From NCBI RefSeq assembly GCF_000661915.1, contig NZ_CP007509.1, positions 372,001 through 436,000 on the forward strand: a DNA stretch of 64,000 nt, written 5' to 3'. The notes under the pieces were generated by a model. That model saw nothing but the letters and a program-made list of their open reading frames with translations, made no database searches and had not been told where the DNA came from. How positions within the stretch are numbered: position 1 is the first letter of the stretch; each line of letters opens with the position of its first letter. Shown in pieces: positions 1 to 9,150 of this stretch. The position numbers were made by a program, and so were the translations under genes. The stretch comes from Stutzerimonas decontaminans. GTDB taxonomy: Bacteria > Pseudomonadota > Gammaproteobacteria > Pseudomonadales > Pseudomonadaceae.

Positions 1-777
1 CTGTACGGCGAGGATCAGCAGCAGCGTCGGCGTCAGGTACTGCAGGAAGCCCAGGGTCGAATACGGCAGGTGGCGCGCGGCGGCGTTGAAGCCGAGCAGT
101 GGAATCAGCGTCACCGGCCCGGCGGCCATCAGCCAGAGCGCATCGCTGCTGGTCCAGAATGCCGGTTCGGTGCTGGTGCCGCTGCTGAACCAGAACAGCC
201 AGACCAGCGCTACCGGCAACAACATCCAGGTCTCCACCACCAGCCCGGGTAACGCGGCGACCGGCGCCAGCTTGCGCAGCAGGCCGTAGCTGCCGAAGCT
301 CAGCGCCAGCACGATGGAAATCCATGGGAATTCACCGAGCATCAGCAGCTGCAGGCTGACGCCGACAGTGGCCATCGCCACCGCCAGCCACTGCAGCGGG
401 CGCAGCCGCTCGCGCAGCACGAGCATGCCGAGCAGCACGTTGACCAGCGGATTGATGTAGTAGCCCAGGCTCGCCTCGACCATCCGATCGTGGTTCACCG
501 CCCAGACGTAGATCAGCCAGTTGGCGGCGATCAGCACGCTGGAGATGCCGAGCACGCCGAGGCGACGCGGGTGTGCCAGCAGTTCGCGCCACCAGCCTGG
601 ATGGCGCCAGACCAGCAGCACCAGCGAGCCAAACACGGCCGACCAGATCACCCGCTGGGTGACGATCTCGAGCGCGCCGTATTGTTCGAGTGCCTTGAAG
701 TAGAGCGGGAACATGCCCCAGATGCTGAAGGTGGCCAGCCCCAGCAGATAACCCTTGCGCAGATTGGCGGTAGCCAT
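1..777 (-). CDS. rarD: RarD-type EamA family permease, C-terminus cut by window edge
   Basis: Inner-membrane protein of the drug/metabolite transporter superfamily. RarD proteins are named for a chloramphenicol-sensitivity phenotype; the substrate is not established. The 259 visible codons start MATANLRKGYLLGLATFSIWG and run without a stop to base 1. The pattern of hydrophobic helices and the motifs SIWGMFPLYFKAL, WAVNHDRMVEASLGYYINPL and PYSTLGFLQYLTPT are typical of RarD. The family is about 290-300 residues long, so roughly the last 35 lie outside the window. The start at 777 has an AAGGA upstream. It is divergent from the SDR gene at 980. Family assignment is firm; transport role is inference. 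Confidence 0.9.
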   Translation of the reverse strand, partial: MATANLRKGYLLGLATFSIWGMFPLYFKALEQYGALEIVTQRVIWSAVFGSLVLLVWRHPGWWRELLAHPRRLGVLGISSVLIAANWLIYVWAVNHDRMVEASLGYYINPLVNVLLGMLVLRERLRPLQWLAVAMATVGVSLQLLMLGEFPWISIVLALSFGSYGLLRKLAPVAALPGLVVETWMLLPVALVWLFWFSSGTSTEPAFWTSSDALWLMAAGPVTLIPLLGFNAAARHLPYSTLGFLQYLTPTLLLILAVQ

Positions 778-839
778 GACGTCCTTCGACGAGCAGCGGA
801 GAGCCGGCCATTTTGCGCCTTTGCCCACAGGAGAGAAAG

Positions 840-853
840 GTTAGTCAGCTAAC
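840..853. promoter_or_regulatory. Inverted repeat in the rarD/SDR divergent region
   Basis: GTTAG-TCAG-CTAAC is a perfect 5-bp dyad with a 4-base centre, 63 bp before the rarD start and 127 bp before the SDR start. Its position between divergent genes makes an operator plausible. No regulator gene lies beside it, and a dyad this short can arise by chance. Confidence 0.25.
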
Positions 854-979
854 GTAGATGCTCGGTGCGACCGGCTGCGTGCGCCGGGCTAAAGAGGGGA
901 ACGCGTGTCGCCTCGTTCCGTCTGATCTGCATACTGATCGAAACGGCATCGCGCCCGTCAGGGCGTGCGGAGGGTCGCA

Positions 980-1747
980 ATGCGCTTGCAGAATCAGGTG
1001 GCTCTGGTCACCGGCAGCACCCAGGGCATCGGCCGCGGCATCGCCGTGCGCCTGGCCGAGGAGGGCGCCGATATCGTCATCAACGGCCGCCAGGACGACG
1101 AGCAGGCCCGCGAGAGCCTCGAACAGGTACGCGCCCTGGGCCGGCGGGTGTGCTTCATCGCCGCCGATGTCGGTGACGTCGAGCAGTGCCAGCGGTTGGT
1201 GCGCGAAGGCATCGAACAGATGGGGCGGCTGGATATCCTGGTCAACAACGCCGGTGTGCAGCGGCACGCCGCATTCCTCGACGCGCAGGCGGATGATTAC
1301 GATCAGGTGCTGAACGTCAACCTGCGTGGGCCGTTCTTTCTCGCCCAGGCATTTGCCAGTCATCTGCGCGAGCAGGGCCGTGGCGGGCGCATCATCAACA
1401 ACAGCTCGGTGCACGAAGAGCTGCCGCACCCCAACTTCACCGCCTACTGCGCGAGCAAGGGCGGGCTGAAGATGCTGATGCGCAATATCGCCATCGAGCT
1501 GGCGCCGCTGGGCATCACGGTGAACAACGTGGCGCCGGGCGCGGTGGAAACGCCGATCAATCGCGAGCTGATGAACCAGCCGGAAAAGCTTGCCAGCCTG
1601 TTGCAGAACATTCCCGCCGGCCGTCTCGGCCGCCCGCACGATGTCGCCGGCGTCGTCGCCTTTCTGGCTTCGCCAGATGCCGAGTACATCACCGGGACGA
1701 CCCTGGTGGTCGACGGCGGCCTGCTATGGAATTACAGCGAACAATGA
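980..1747 (+). CDS. SDR family oxidoreductase, glucose 1-dehydrogenase-like
   Basis: Classical short-chain dehydrogenase/reductase of 255 residues. It has the TGSTQGIG nucleotide-binding motif (residues 11-18), NNAG (89-92), and a catalytic set of Ser142/143, Tyr156 and Lys160 (YCASK). The C-terminus ITGTTLVVDGGLLW is typical of SDRs annotated as glucose 1-dehydrogenase. I chose ATG 980 over the upstream GTG 965 because GGAGGG sits 5 bases before it. The stop overlaps the trehalase start (ATGA at 1744-1747), so the two are probably translationally coupled. Oxidation of the glucose released by trehalase is a reasonable role, but it rests only on context; substrate specificity cannot be read from an SDR sequence. 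Confidence 0.85.
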   Translation: MRLQNQVALVTGSTQGIGRGIAVRLAEEGADIVINGRQDDEQARESLEQVRALGRRVCFIAADVGDVEQCQRLVREGIEQMGRLDILVNNAGVQRHAAFLDAQADDYDQVLNVNLRGPFFLAQAFASHLREQGRGGRIINNSSVHEELPHPNFTAYCASKGGLKMLMRNIAIELAPLGITVNNVAPGAVETPINRELMNQPEKLASLLQNIPAGRLGRPHDVAGVVAFLASPDAEYITGTTLVVDGGLLWNYSEQ

Positions 1748-3357
1748 CCGATATCCCGCCGTGCCAGCCGTTCGCCTACGATGTCAGCGCCATCTCGCTG
1801 GCCGATACGCTCACCCCCGCCGAGCGCTATCAGGAACTGTTCGTCGCCGTGCAGATGCAACGCATCTTTCCCGACAGCAAAACCTTCGTCGACTGCGCGC
1901 CTCTGCAGCATCCCGAAGCCATCCTGGCGGACTATCGAGGGCGTTGCGACGAGCCGGGCTTCGACCTCGCCGCGTTCGTTCGCGAGCATTTCAGCCTGTA
2001 TGAAATGCCGGTCAAGGAGTTCGTCGCCGACCCCGACGACAGCCTGGCGGAGCACATCGACCGGCTCTGGCCGATCCTTACCCGTCATCCGCAGGACCAT
2101 CCCGAGCATTCCTCGCTGTTGCCGCTGCCGCACGATTACGTGGTGCCGGGCGGGCGCTTCACCGAGCTGTACTACTGGGATTCCTACTTCACCATGCTCG
2201 GCCTGGACGAGAGCGGACATTGCGACCTGCTGCGCTCGATGGCGGACAACTTCGCCTACCTGATCGACACCTATGGCCACGTGCCCAACGGCAACCGCAC
2301 CTATTACCTGGGCCGTTCGCAGCCGCCGGTGTTCGCCCTGATGACCGAGCTGTTCGAGGAAACCGGCGTCCACCGCGCCAGCGATTACCTGCCGCAGCTG
2401 CACAAGGAATATGCCTTCTGGATGGAGGGCGCCGAAGCGCTGCGACCCGGCGAGGCGCATCGACGCTGCGTCTGCCTGGCCGATGGCGTGGTGCTCAACC
2501 GCTACTGGGACGAGCGTGACACGCCGCGCGAGGAGTCGTATCGCGAAGATGTCGAAACCGCGCGCGCCAGTTGCCGGCCGCGGCATGAGGTCTATCGCGA
2601 TCTGCGCGCCGGCGCCGAATCGGGCTGGGACTTCAGCTCGCGCTGGCTGGATGACGCCCACCGGCTGGCGACCATCCGCACCACCAGCATCCTGCCGATC
2701 GACCTCAACGCGCTGCTCTACAAGCTGGAGCGGCAGATCGCCGAACTGTCTGCAGTGAAGAACCAGCACGCCTGCGCCGAAGCCTTCGCCCGCCGTGCCG
2801 AGGCGCGCCTGGCGGCTATCGATCAGTACCTGTGGAACCCCCGCGCTGGCGCCTATTTCGATTACGACTGGCAGCGCGCCCGCCAGCGCGACAACCTCAC
2901 CGCCGCAACATTGGCCCCACTGTTCGTCGGCATGGCTAGCGCCGAGCAGGCGGCCGCTGTCGCCCTGACCGTGCAGGCACGATTGCTCGCGCCGGGTGGC
3001 CTGGCGACGACGGAAATCGGTGGCAGTGGCGAACAGTGGGACCGCCCTAACGGCTGGGCACCGCTGCAGTGGATCGGCATTCGCGGCCTGCAGCGCTACC
3101 GCCACGATGCGCTGGCGCTGGAGATCGAAGAACGCTGGCTGAACATCGTCAGCCACCTGTTCGAGCGCGAGAACAAACTGGTGGAAAAGTACGTGCTGCG
3201 GCCCTGTACCGAGCACGCCGGCGGCGGCGAGTATCCGCTGCAGGACGGCTTCGGCTGGACCAACGGCGTCACCCGCAAGCTGATGCAGGAAGACCCCAAT
3301 CACGAGGCCAACCGCTGCCGCGCCGGGAATTGCCGAACAGTCTCGCAGGGCACTTAA
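1744..3357 (+). CDS. treF: Cytoplasmic alpha,alpha-trehalase (GH37)
   Basis: Hydrolyses trehalose to two glucose molecules. Both GH37 signatures are present: PGGRFTELYYWDSY near residues 135-148 and QWDRPNGWAP near 431-440. The protein is 537 residues, the usual length for TreF, and its N-terminus (MTDIPPCQPFAYDV) has no signal peptide, so a cytoplasmic location is likely. The start is ATG 1744, which overlaps the SDR stop; an in-frame ATG at 1726 lies inside the SDR gene and has no ribosome site. The gene ends 5 bases before the convergent EamA transporter stop. Together with the SDR it looks like a two-gene trehalose-use operon. Confidence 0.92.
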   Translation: MTDIPPCQPFAYDVSAISLADTLTPAERYQELFVAVQMQRIFPDSKTFVDCAPLQHPEAILADYRGRCDEPGFDLAAFVREHFSLYEMPVKEFVADPDDSLAEHIDRLWPILTRHPQDHPEHSSLLPLPHDYVVPGGRFTELYYWDSYFTMLGLDESGHCDLLRSMADNFAYLIDTYGHVPNGNRTYYLGRSQPPVFALMTELFEETGVHRASDYLPQLHKEYAFWMEGAEALRPGEAHRRCVCLADGVVLNRYWDERDTPREESYREDVETARASCRPRHEVYRDLRAGAESGWDFSSRWLDDAHRLATIRTTSILPIDLNALLYKLERQIAELSAVKNQHACAEAFARRAEARLAAIDQYLWNPRAGAYFDYDWQRARQRDNLTAATLAPLFVGMASAEQAAAVALTVQARLLAPGGLATTEIGGSGEQWDRPNGWAPLQWIGIRGLQRYRHDALALEIEERWLNIVSHLFERENKLVEKYVLRPCTEHAGGGEYPLQDGFGWTNGVTRKLMQEDPNHEANRCRAGNCRTVSQGT

Positions 3358-3362
3358 GGAGC

Positions 3363-4265
3363 CTAGCGGCGGTACGCCAGCAGGACGATACCGCCAACCA
3401 CGATCAGGCCGCCGAACACCTGTGTGGCGCCGAGCACCTGCCCGAGGATCAGCCAGCCCAGCACCATACCGGCCACCGGCTCCATGTTCATCACCGGCGC
3501 GTTGCGCGCGATGTTCAGGCGCGGCATGCAGATGAACAGCGTCGAGAAGGCCGCGCCGTAGAGCAGGACCAGGCAGCCCAATGCGATCCAGCCAGCGGTT
3601 GCGCTGGGCAGACTCAGCCCATCGGGTATCAGGTCGCCCGCGCCCAGCAGGGTGGACGCGCTGAAGACCACCGCCATCGTCAGCATGCTGCGTACCGAAC
3701 CGGCCATGTGCGACAGCTTGTGCTCGGTGACCCACAGCGCCGCCGCGAACACCGCTGCAGCGGTCAGGCTGAACAGGATGCCGGCGGTCCATTGTCCATC
3801 CGGAGCCGCGCTGCTGAGCAGGCGTGCAGGAACGTCCAGCACCAAAACCAGCCCGAACAGGATCAGTCCCATGATCGCCAGCGCCTGGCGGGTCGGCCGC
3901 GCGCCCCCGAGCGTCCAGGTGAGCAGCGCCAGCAGAATCGGCGACAGGTTCACCACCAGCAGTGCCAGGGCCACGGGAATGCGCGCCACCGCCGAATAGA
4001 TGCAAAAGCTCTGCACCGTGATCAGCAGACCGAGCAGGATCTGCCAGCGCCAGGTGGCGCCGCCCAGCCGTAAAGATTCACGCCGCCAGAACACCAGCGC
4101 GAGCAACGCCAGCAGCGTTACCCCGGCGCGGCAGAGCATTGCCAGCAGCAGACCGGTGTCGTGGTCGAAGGCGATCCGCGCGGCGATATGGTTGGCGGCG
4201 AATGAGCAGGCCAGGGTGGCCAGGATCAGTACGGCGATATGGCGGGGAAAGGGCGCGGCTAACAT
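3363..4265 (-). CDS. EamA/DMT family transporter
   Basis: 300-residue inner-membrane protein with about ten hydrophobic segments and the duplicated EamA fold (for example FAANHIAARIAFDHDTGLLLAMLCRAG in the first half and the second-half NMEPVAGMVLGWLILGQVLG loop). DMT exporters of this type move metabolites or amino acids, but no substrate can be named. The start ATG has no clear Shine-Dalgarno sequence. It is convergent with treF, with only 5 bases between the stops. It is unrelated at close range to the rarD gene at the window edge, although both belong to the same superfamily. Confidence 0.85.
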   Translation of the reverse strand: MLAAPFPRHIAVLILATLACSFAANHIAARIAFDHDTGLLLAMLCRAGVTLLALLALVFWRRESLRLGGATWRWQILLGLLITVQSFCIYSAVARIPVALALLVVNLSPILLALLTWTLGGARPTRQALAIMGLILFGLVLVLDVPARLLSSAAPDGQWTAGILFSLTAAAVFAAALWVTEHKLSHMAGSVRSMLTMAVVFSASTLLGAGDLIPDGLSLPSATAGWIALGCLVLLYGAAFSTLFICMPRLNIARNAPVMNMEPVAGMVLGWLILGQVLGATQVFGGLIVVGGIVLLAYRR

Positions 4266-4609
4266 GGCAGGGGCACTATGTCCTTGAAGCGGGGAGCCGC
4301 CACAAGCGGCCCTGGTTGGGCAAGTATCTCGGCAAACGGGGCCGCTAGACAGCCGGTGCGTGTGCTTCTACGAGCAGGGACTTCCAGGGCAGAGCACCCG
4401 GCGCTCGTCGCTCGCTAGGGTGTATGAATGACCGAGAGAGAATACAGATCCCTGTTCGTTGCGCCGGTCGCATCCGCCGGAAATGGCATTGATGGCCAAA
4501 TGCAGTGGCAGTTCCCTGTGCCGGTGCCACCGATGCTGATCGAAGTAGCGGCGCGACACACAGTTGGGGTTGGAGCGCGTCGAAGCGGCAGCAGTTGCTC
4601 CGCTGCAGC
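4266..4609. other. Intergenic region, no gene recognised
   Basis: 344 bases between the EamA transporter start and the antiporter stop, both on the minus strand. Short open frames here have no recognisable product. A weak hairpin at 4584-4604 (AGCGG/CCGCT outer stem with an AGC/GCT inner stem) lies just downstream of the antiporter and might end its transcript, but it lacks a T run. The EamA promoter should lie in the part near 4266; I see no convincing -10/-35 pair. Confidence 0.4.
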
Positions 4610-6580
4610 TCAGCCGAACAGTGTTTGCTCTGCCTGATTCAGGTCCTCGGGAGCACCGAACAGCACGAGGACGTCGCCCTGCTGCAATCGCGTCTCGGCT
4701 GGCGGGCTCAGCAAGCGCTCTCCATCGCGGACCAGCGCTGTTATCACCACACGCTCGAGGGTGAAGTCGGCCAACTTGCGCCCCACCGGCGGGCTGTCCG
4801 AGGGCAACGCTAGTGGTCGGAGCCGGACGGCGTCCTTTTCGTCAGGCCCCTCTGTCAATGCATCGCCACGATAAAGCTCGCGGAGCATCTGGTAGCGCTG
4901 GTTACGCTGTTCCTGCATCCGCCGCACGACTCGCGAAAGTGGCACTTTCAGCTGAAGTAGAGCCTGCGATGCAATCATCAGGCTCGCTTCCAGTGTTTCC
5001 GGTACGACCACCGACGCGCCCGCGTCGGATAGCTCCTCGACATGGGCTTCGTCGCGTGTGCGAACCATGACAGGCAGATCCGGGCGCAAGCTGCGGATGT
5101 GATGCAAGGCTTTCACCGCAGCGGCCACATCCTCATGGCTGATCACCACCAGGCGCGCCGAGCTCACGCCAACGACTTCCAGAATGTCCCGCTCGCAAGC
5201 GTCGCCATAGAACACCGGTTCCCCCGCCGTGTGGGCGTCGTTGACCTTCAGCGAGTCCAGATCCAGCGCCACGAAGGGGATGTTTTCCTCTTCAAGAAAG
5301 CGTCCTACGCTCTGGCCGATACGTCCGTAGCCGCAGATGATGACGTGGTCGCGAAAACTGCCTGCTGCTTCTGCCGGCACGGTCGGTGCGTTGCACTCCT
5401 GCGAGCGGTTTTTTCGATTAACCAGAAGGCTCGCGATGGTTTGGTTGTAACGAATCAGGAAGGGGGCAAGGATCATCGAGAAGAGGATGGCGGTGAGTGT
5501 GATCTGCCCGGCTTGCGTATCGATCAGCTGAGCCCCCAGCGCCAGCGCAAGAAGGGCAAGGCCGAATTCACCACCCACGGCCAGCAATAAGCCGGTACGC
5601 CAAGCAGTGAGCGTATCGATTCCCGCCCAGCTCACCAGCAATGCGACCAACACCGTCTTGCTCAGCAGAAGCACCGCTGCGCTGGCCAAGGCCCAAGGCC
5701 AGATCTGCAATATGGCCGAGGGATCGAACAGCATGCCGATGCCGACGAAGAACAGGCCAAGCAGAACGTCCCGAAATGGGCGTACCGTGGACTCGACCTG
5801 ATGGCGAAACTCGGTTTCACCGAGGATCATGCCCGCCAGAAAGGCGCCAAAAGCCAGTGAAAGGCCAAGACTGTGGGTAACCCAGGCAGCCGTTAGCGAC
5901 ACGAACAGCACCGTCAGGGTAAACAGCTCGGCTGATCGCCTTTCCGTGACGGCTCGGAACACCGGGCGTGCTAGCCAGCGACCGACGAAGAACACGATGA
6001 GGAAGGCCAGTACGGCCTTAGCCAAGGCCCAGAAAAGCGACCAGGTCAGCGCCTCGGCACCGACGCTCATGCCAAGTACGGGAATCACGACTACGAACGG
6101 GACGGCAGTTATATCCTGAAAGACCGAGAGGGCCGTACCGAGTCGACCGTGACGGCTGTTCTCTTCTGCCTGGTCGGTCAGCTGTTTGGTGATGATCGTC
6201 GTGGAAGATTGGGCGAACACCGCGCCGACCACGAAAGCCGCCGCAACCGGCAGGCCGACCAACCAGGCCACGAAGCCAACGACTGCGGTGGTGAGGATGA
6301 CCTGACCGGTCCCCAGGGGCAAAACCTGATGGCGCAGGGTATGAAGTTGCGGTAGGGCGAAGTTCAGACCAATGGTGAACAACAGAAAGACGATCCCGAA
6401 CTCGGCGAAGCCTTGGATATATTGAGAATCGACCACTGGCCCGATCGTGTAGGGGCCGAGAATCACACCGGCAAGCAGATAGCCCAGGCTGGACGGCACT
6501 CTCAGCCGCTGGAAGGCCGTGATGATTACAACCGACAAACCGAGCAGAAGGAGAATCTGCCCGAAATGATGTTCGCTCAA
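4610..6580 (-). CDS. KefB/CPA2-type monovalent cation:proton antiporter with RCK domains
   Basis: 656-residue membrane protein. Residues about 1-380 form the CPA2 Na+/H+ exchanger fold (RVPSSLGYLLAGVILGP, then many helices). Next come an RCK_N nucleotide-binding domain (HVIICGYGRIGQSVGRFLEEENI) and a C-terminal TrkA_C domain (QQGDVLVLFGAPEDL). It should exchange K+ or Na+ for H+ under ligand control. The start is TTG 6580: TGGAGG lies 6 bases before it, and the translation from there (SEHHFGQILLLLGLSVV) matches the family N-terminus, whereas upstream in-frame starts lack a ribosome site. It is divergent from a tandem universal stress protein. Glutathione gating as in E. coli KefB/KefC is possible but not shown. 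Confidence 0.88.
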   Translation of the reverse strand: MSEHHFGQILLLLGLSVVIITAFQRLRVPSSLGYLLAGVILGPYTIGPVVDSQYIQGFAEFGIVFLLFTIGLNFALPQLHTLRHQVLPLGTGQVILTTAVVGFVAWLVGLPVAAAFVVGAVFAQSSTTIITKQLTDQAEENSRHGRLGTALSVFQDITAVPFVVVIPVLGMSVGAEALTWSLFWALAKAVLAFLIVFFVGRWLARPVFRAVTERRSAELFTLTVLFVSLTAAWVTHSLGLSLAFGAFLAGMILGETEFRHQVESTVRPFRDVLLGLFFVGIGMLFDPSAILQIWPWALASAAVLLLSKTVLVALLVSWAGIDTLTAWRTGLLLAVGGEFGLALLALALGAQLIDTQAGQITLTAILFSMILAPFLIRYNQTIASLLVNRKNRSQECNAPTVPAEAAGSFRDHVIICGYGRIGQSVGRFLEEENIPFVALDLDSLKVNDAHTAGEPVFYGDACERDILEVVGVSSARLVVISHEDVAAAVKALHHIRSLRPDLPVMVRTRDEAHVEELSDAGASVVVPETLEASLMIASQALLQLKVPLSRVVRRMQEQRNQRYQMLRELYRGDALTEGPDEKDAVRLRPLALPSDSPPVGRKLADFTLERVVITALVRDGERLLSPPAETRLQQGDVLVLFGAPEDLNQAEQTLFG

Positions 6581-6884
6581 CGGTAGCCTCCAGTTAGGCC
6601 GCATGGTCAGCAAAAGCGCTGCACTCGATTTGTGGCTGCGTCCCTTTGAGCAAAGTCGCTCAAGCGCAATATGGCACATGTGTCTAACGGCACATGCCTG
6701 ATCAACTCGCTGATGGTCGCTGAGACGCAAGCCTCTCGCCAGCGCAGGGCATTACTGTCGTTCGCCGACTGATCCAATCTACACTGCGGACATCTCCTTA
6801 CGGCCGCTGCCGCTAGTGGACGCATTAGTGCATCTTATTCGTGCGCGGCAGCCAGCCACCGTCCCATCCTTCGGGGAGCTGAAC
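6581..6884. promoter_or_regulatory. Divergent control region between antiporter and universal stress protein
   Basis: 304 bases that must hold both promoters. A perfect dyad TTGAGC-N6-GCTCAA lies at 6646-6663. It resembles but does not match an Anr/FNR box (TTGAT-N4-ATCAA), so I do not call it one. No gene is seen. Confidence 0.35.
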
Positions 6885-7775
6885 ATGAACCAGGCTCGTA
6901 TCACGCGACTGCTAGCCCTAACCGACTTCTCCGCACCGGCGCGACATGCAGCGGAGCGGGCGGCCATGGTGGCTAAGCAAACCGGCTCCGCGCTCGATCT
7001 TCTGCATGTGATCGACAGTGGGTTGCTCAAGCGCCTGCAGCAGCTCGGCGGCGGTGTTTCTGCCGAGGTTGAAGAGCGGCTGCTGGATACCGCCCGTGAG
7101 AATCTGCAACGCCTCGCGGAAGTACTTATGACGCATCGCGACGTGACGCCTGGCGTTCATGCAGCGAAAGGGGCTCTGTTACGAACTCTCGTGGCGCAGG
7201 CCGACCGTATGAACCCCGATCTCCTGGTGCTTGGTGCGCGCGGAGCGAGCCATATGCGTCATTTGTTTTTGGGCTCGACTGCCGAGCGGATGCTGCGCAT
7301 GGCGGTGCAGCCGCTACTGGTTGTCAAACAGCAGCCCCATGAGGGATACAGAAAAATCCTCGTTGCGGTCGACTTTTCGGCGTGCTCGTTACGCGCGCTT
7401 CGACTCGCGCAAGCCGTGGCCCCCGGGGCTGAGTTCGTAGTGTTCCATGCCTTCGAAGTGCCGTTCGAAAGCACGCTGCAATATGCAGGCATCAAAGAGT
7501 CCGAGATTTCTCGTTTTCGTGCCGCCGCGCAGCTGGAGGCCGATACCAAGCTCAGGGAATTGATTCGAGATAGCGGGCTTGCACCCGCGTCGACCACGGC
7601 CTTGGCCGTGCGCGGAAATGCGACCCAGCACATCATCGAACAGGAGCAGGAGTCCGACTGCGATCTCATCGTGATCGGCAAGCATGGGGAGGTTCTGCTT
7701 GAAGATCTTCTGCTGGGCAGCGTGACCAAGCATGTGTTGGTCGAGGCGCAGGGGGATGTGCTGGTAGCGATCTAG
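6885..7775 (+). CDS. Tandem-domain universal stress protein (UspE-like)
   Basis: 296-residue cytoplasmic protein made of two UspA domains. Each carries the ATP-binding signature G-x2-G-x9-G-S: GARGASHMRHLFLGS in the first and GKHGEVLLEDLLLGS in the second, so both halves may bind ATP. Usp proteins accumulate under stress such as anaerobiosis, starvation or envelope damage. I chose ATG 6885 because GGGGAG sits 6 bases before it; an upstream in-frame start at 6816 would add a residue stretch unlike the family. It is divergent from the K+/H+ antiporter and may share its control region. The target is unknown. Confidence 0.9.
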   Translation: MNQARITRLLALTDFSAPARHAAERAAMVAKQTGSALDLLHVIDSGLLKRLQQLGGGVSAEVEERLLDTARENLQRLAEVLMTHRDVTPGVHAAKGALLRTLVAQADRMNPDLLVLGARGASHMRHLFLGSTAERMLRMAVQPLLVVKQQPHEGYRKILVAVDFSACSLRALRLAQAVAPGAEFVVFHAFEVPFESTLQYAGIKESEISRFRAAAQLEADTKLRELIRDSGLAPASTTALAVRGNATQHIIEQEQESDCDLIVIGKHGEVLLEDLLLGSVTKHVLVEAQGDVLVAI

Positions 7776-7849
7776 CCGTTCTGCTGTCCCGTGCCTCCCG
7801 GTAGGGCCGCACCAGCCGGTGCTGACGGCAGTCATTCACTCGCGCAACG

Positions 7850-8578
7850 CTATCGCAGCAGGTGCTGCTCCACCCATTGAGCGACCGTCGTGGCCGGAAT
7901 GCCGCGCTCAGCGTTGTAGGTGCGGGACTTGTCCTAGGCGACTCCCACGCCTTCGGCGAACACCGCCCGGTACTTGCGCATGGGGTCGTCCGGGCGGCCA
8001 TCAGCTCGTTACGGCGCATGGGGACCGTCCATTGCTCACGTCGCATGGGGCGCTCCAACAAGCGCTCGACGGTGTCAGTCAGCTGGCCGTAGCTGATGGT
8101 ATCGCCGGCGCAGAAGAGTATCGGATTGCCCTGGACCGGCTCGCAGACGATTCGGGCGGTCAGGCGGCCGATGTCCTCAGGCGTCGTAACCGTCACGGCG
8201 GTTTGCCAGCTGCCGAGTGCGCGAACGATGTCGTTGTCCAGATCGACCACGCCGAGGGCCGGCTCGAACAGGAAGCTGGTGAGCATGCCGGTGGAGATGA
8301 TCTGCCATTGAAGGCGGGTTTGAGCACGCAGCATGTGACGCACGTCCAGCTGATCATCGAACAGCGGCTGCGGGCTTCCTCGGCCGATGGCGTCATAGTC
8401 GACGCCGAACTGCCACGGGATATAGCGCTTCACTGTCGACTGCAGCGCCGCCTGGGTCAGTTTGCGTTAGATGCCGGGCCCCGCGGCGAAGCCGAGGCAG
8501 CTGATCAGCGTGTCGAAACCACTTAATAGCTGCGCCAGATGCTCAACGGAGTCACCGCCTGCATCGGCAACTGCATGT
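7850..8578 (-). pseudogene. Decayed NmrA-family NAD(P)-binding reductase (aromatic alcohol reductase-like)
   Basis: The remnant reads SGFDTLISCLGFAAGPGI, a stop (TAA, complement of 8467-8469), then RKLTQAALQS, KRYIPWQFGVDYDAIGRGS and LFDDQLDVRHMLRAQ, motifs of NmrA-like isoflavone/aromatic alcohol reductases. Near 7985-7998 the homology moves to another frame (DDPMRKYRAVFAEGV). A second stop (TAG, complement of 7934-7936) follows, and the end PATTVAQWVEQHLLR closes at a TAG (7850-7852). The N-terminal Rossmann GATG motif is missing. At least two nonsense changes, one frameshift and an N-terminal deletion make this clearly non-functional. It faces a decayed HxlR regulator, a common partner of this reductase family. 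Confidence 0.85.
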
Positions 8579-8673
8579 GTGCGATCTCCTCGATGGATTA
8601 ACGGTGACGTTTTGATCCTGTCACTCTCAATGAGCATTCAGAAGAAGGCACAGGCGTGATACCGCATGAAGAA

Positions 8674-9080
8674 ATGACCGAAGACAAGGTGATCCGTTAT
8701 TCGCAGGCTGCGTGCGAGGCGCTCAGCGCCGAGGATGGCAAGCTCAAGCGTGAGGTGCTGACGCATGCCGGTAACCGTCGGTCGCTCGGCATCGTGCACG
8801 TGTTGGATGTAAGCGGAAAACTTCGCCATACCGAGTTGGCCCGCCGCCTGGATGGTGTCACGCAACTGTCCCGCAGCCTCAGGCATCTGGAGCGCGACGG
8901 GCTGATTCTGCACTTCGATCACCGGGAAGTGCTTTCGCGGGTGGAATCCGAGCTGACGGCGCTTGGCGGGGGTTTCAGGCACGCATGGTGCCGCTGTGGA
9001 TGTGGCTGCTAGAGAACGCCGAGGCGTTTCGCGCGGCTCGTGATAGTTTTGATGCGGAACGCGCTGGCAACCATCAATGA
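8674..9080 (+). pseudogene. Decayed HxlR-family winged-helix regulator
   Basis: The reading frame from ATG 8674 gives a winged-helix HxlR pattern: LGIVHVLDVSGKLRHTELARRLDGVTQ, then LRHLERDGLILHFDHREV. About four residues are missing after GVTQ in the recognition-helix region (compare the usual RMLT), and a W usually found before SLGIVH is R. Near 8975-8982 the frame shifts by one base: the continuation ARMVPLWMWLLENAEAFRAARDSFDAERAGNHQ reads in another frame and stops at 9080. The gene is therefore probably broken. It is divergent from the NmrA-like remnant, so a regulator-target pair seems to have decayed together. Confidence 0.75.
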
Positions 9081-9150
9081 TTCGACCGCACCGGCGTTTA
9101 GCAGGGTGGGCCAAGCGTGATGGTCGAGCTAATGATTAGTGGTCGTATGA

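Noticed and set aside
1732..4005. 757-residue minus-strand frame across treF and the EamA gene
   Set aside because: It runs antisense to trehalase and in the wrong frame of the transporter; no recognisable domain.
6646..6663. Possible Anr/FNR box TTGAGC-N6-GCTCAA
   Set aside because: The spacing and the fifth base do not fit TTGAT-N4-ATCAA, so I list it only as a dyad.
7819..8526. Plus-strand frame across the reductase remnant
   Set aside because: The homology is on the other strand; this is a shadow over a pseudogene.
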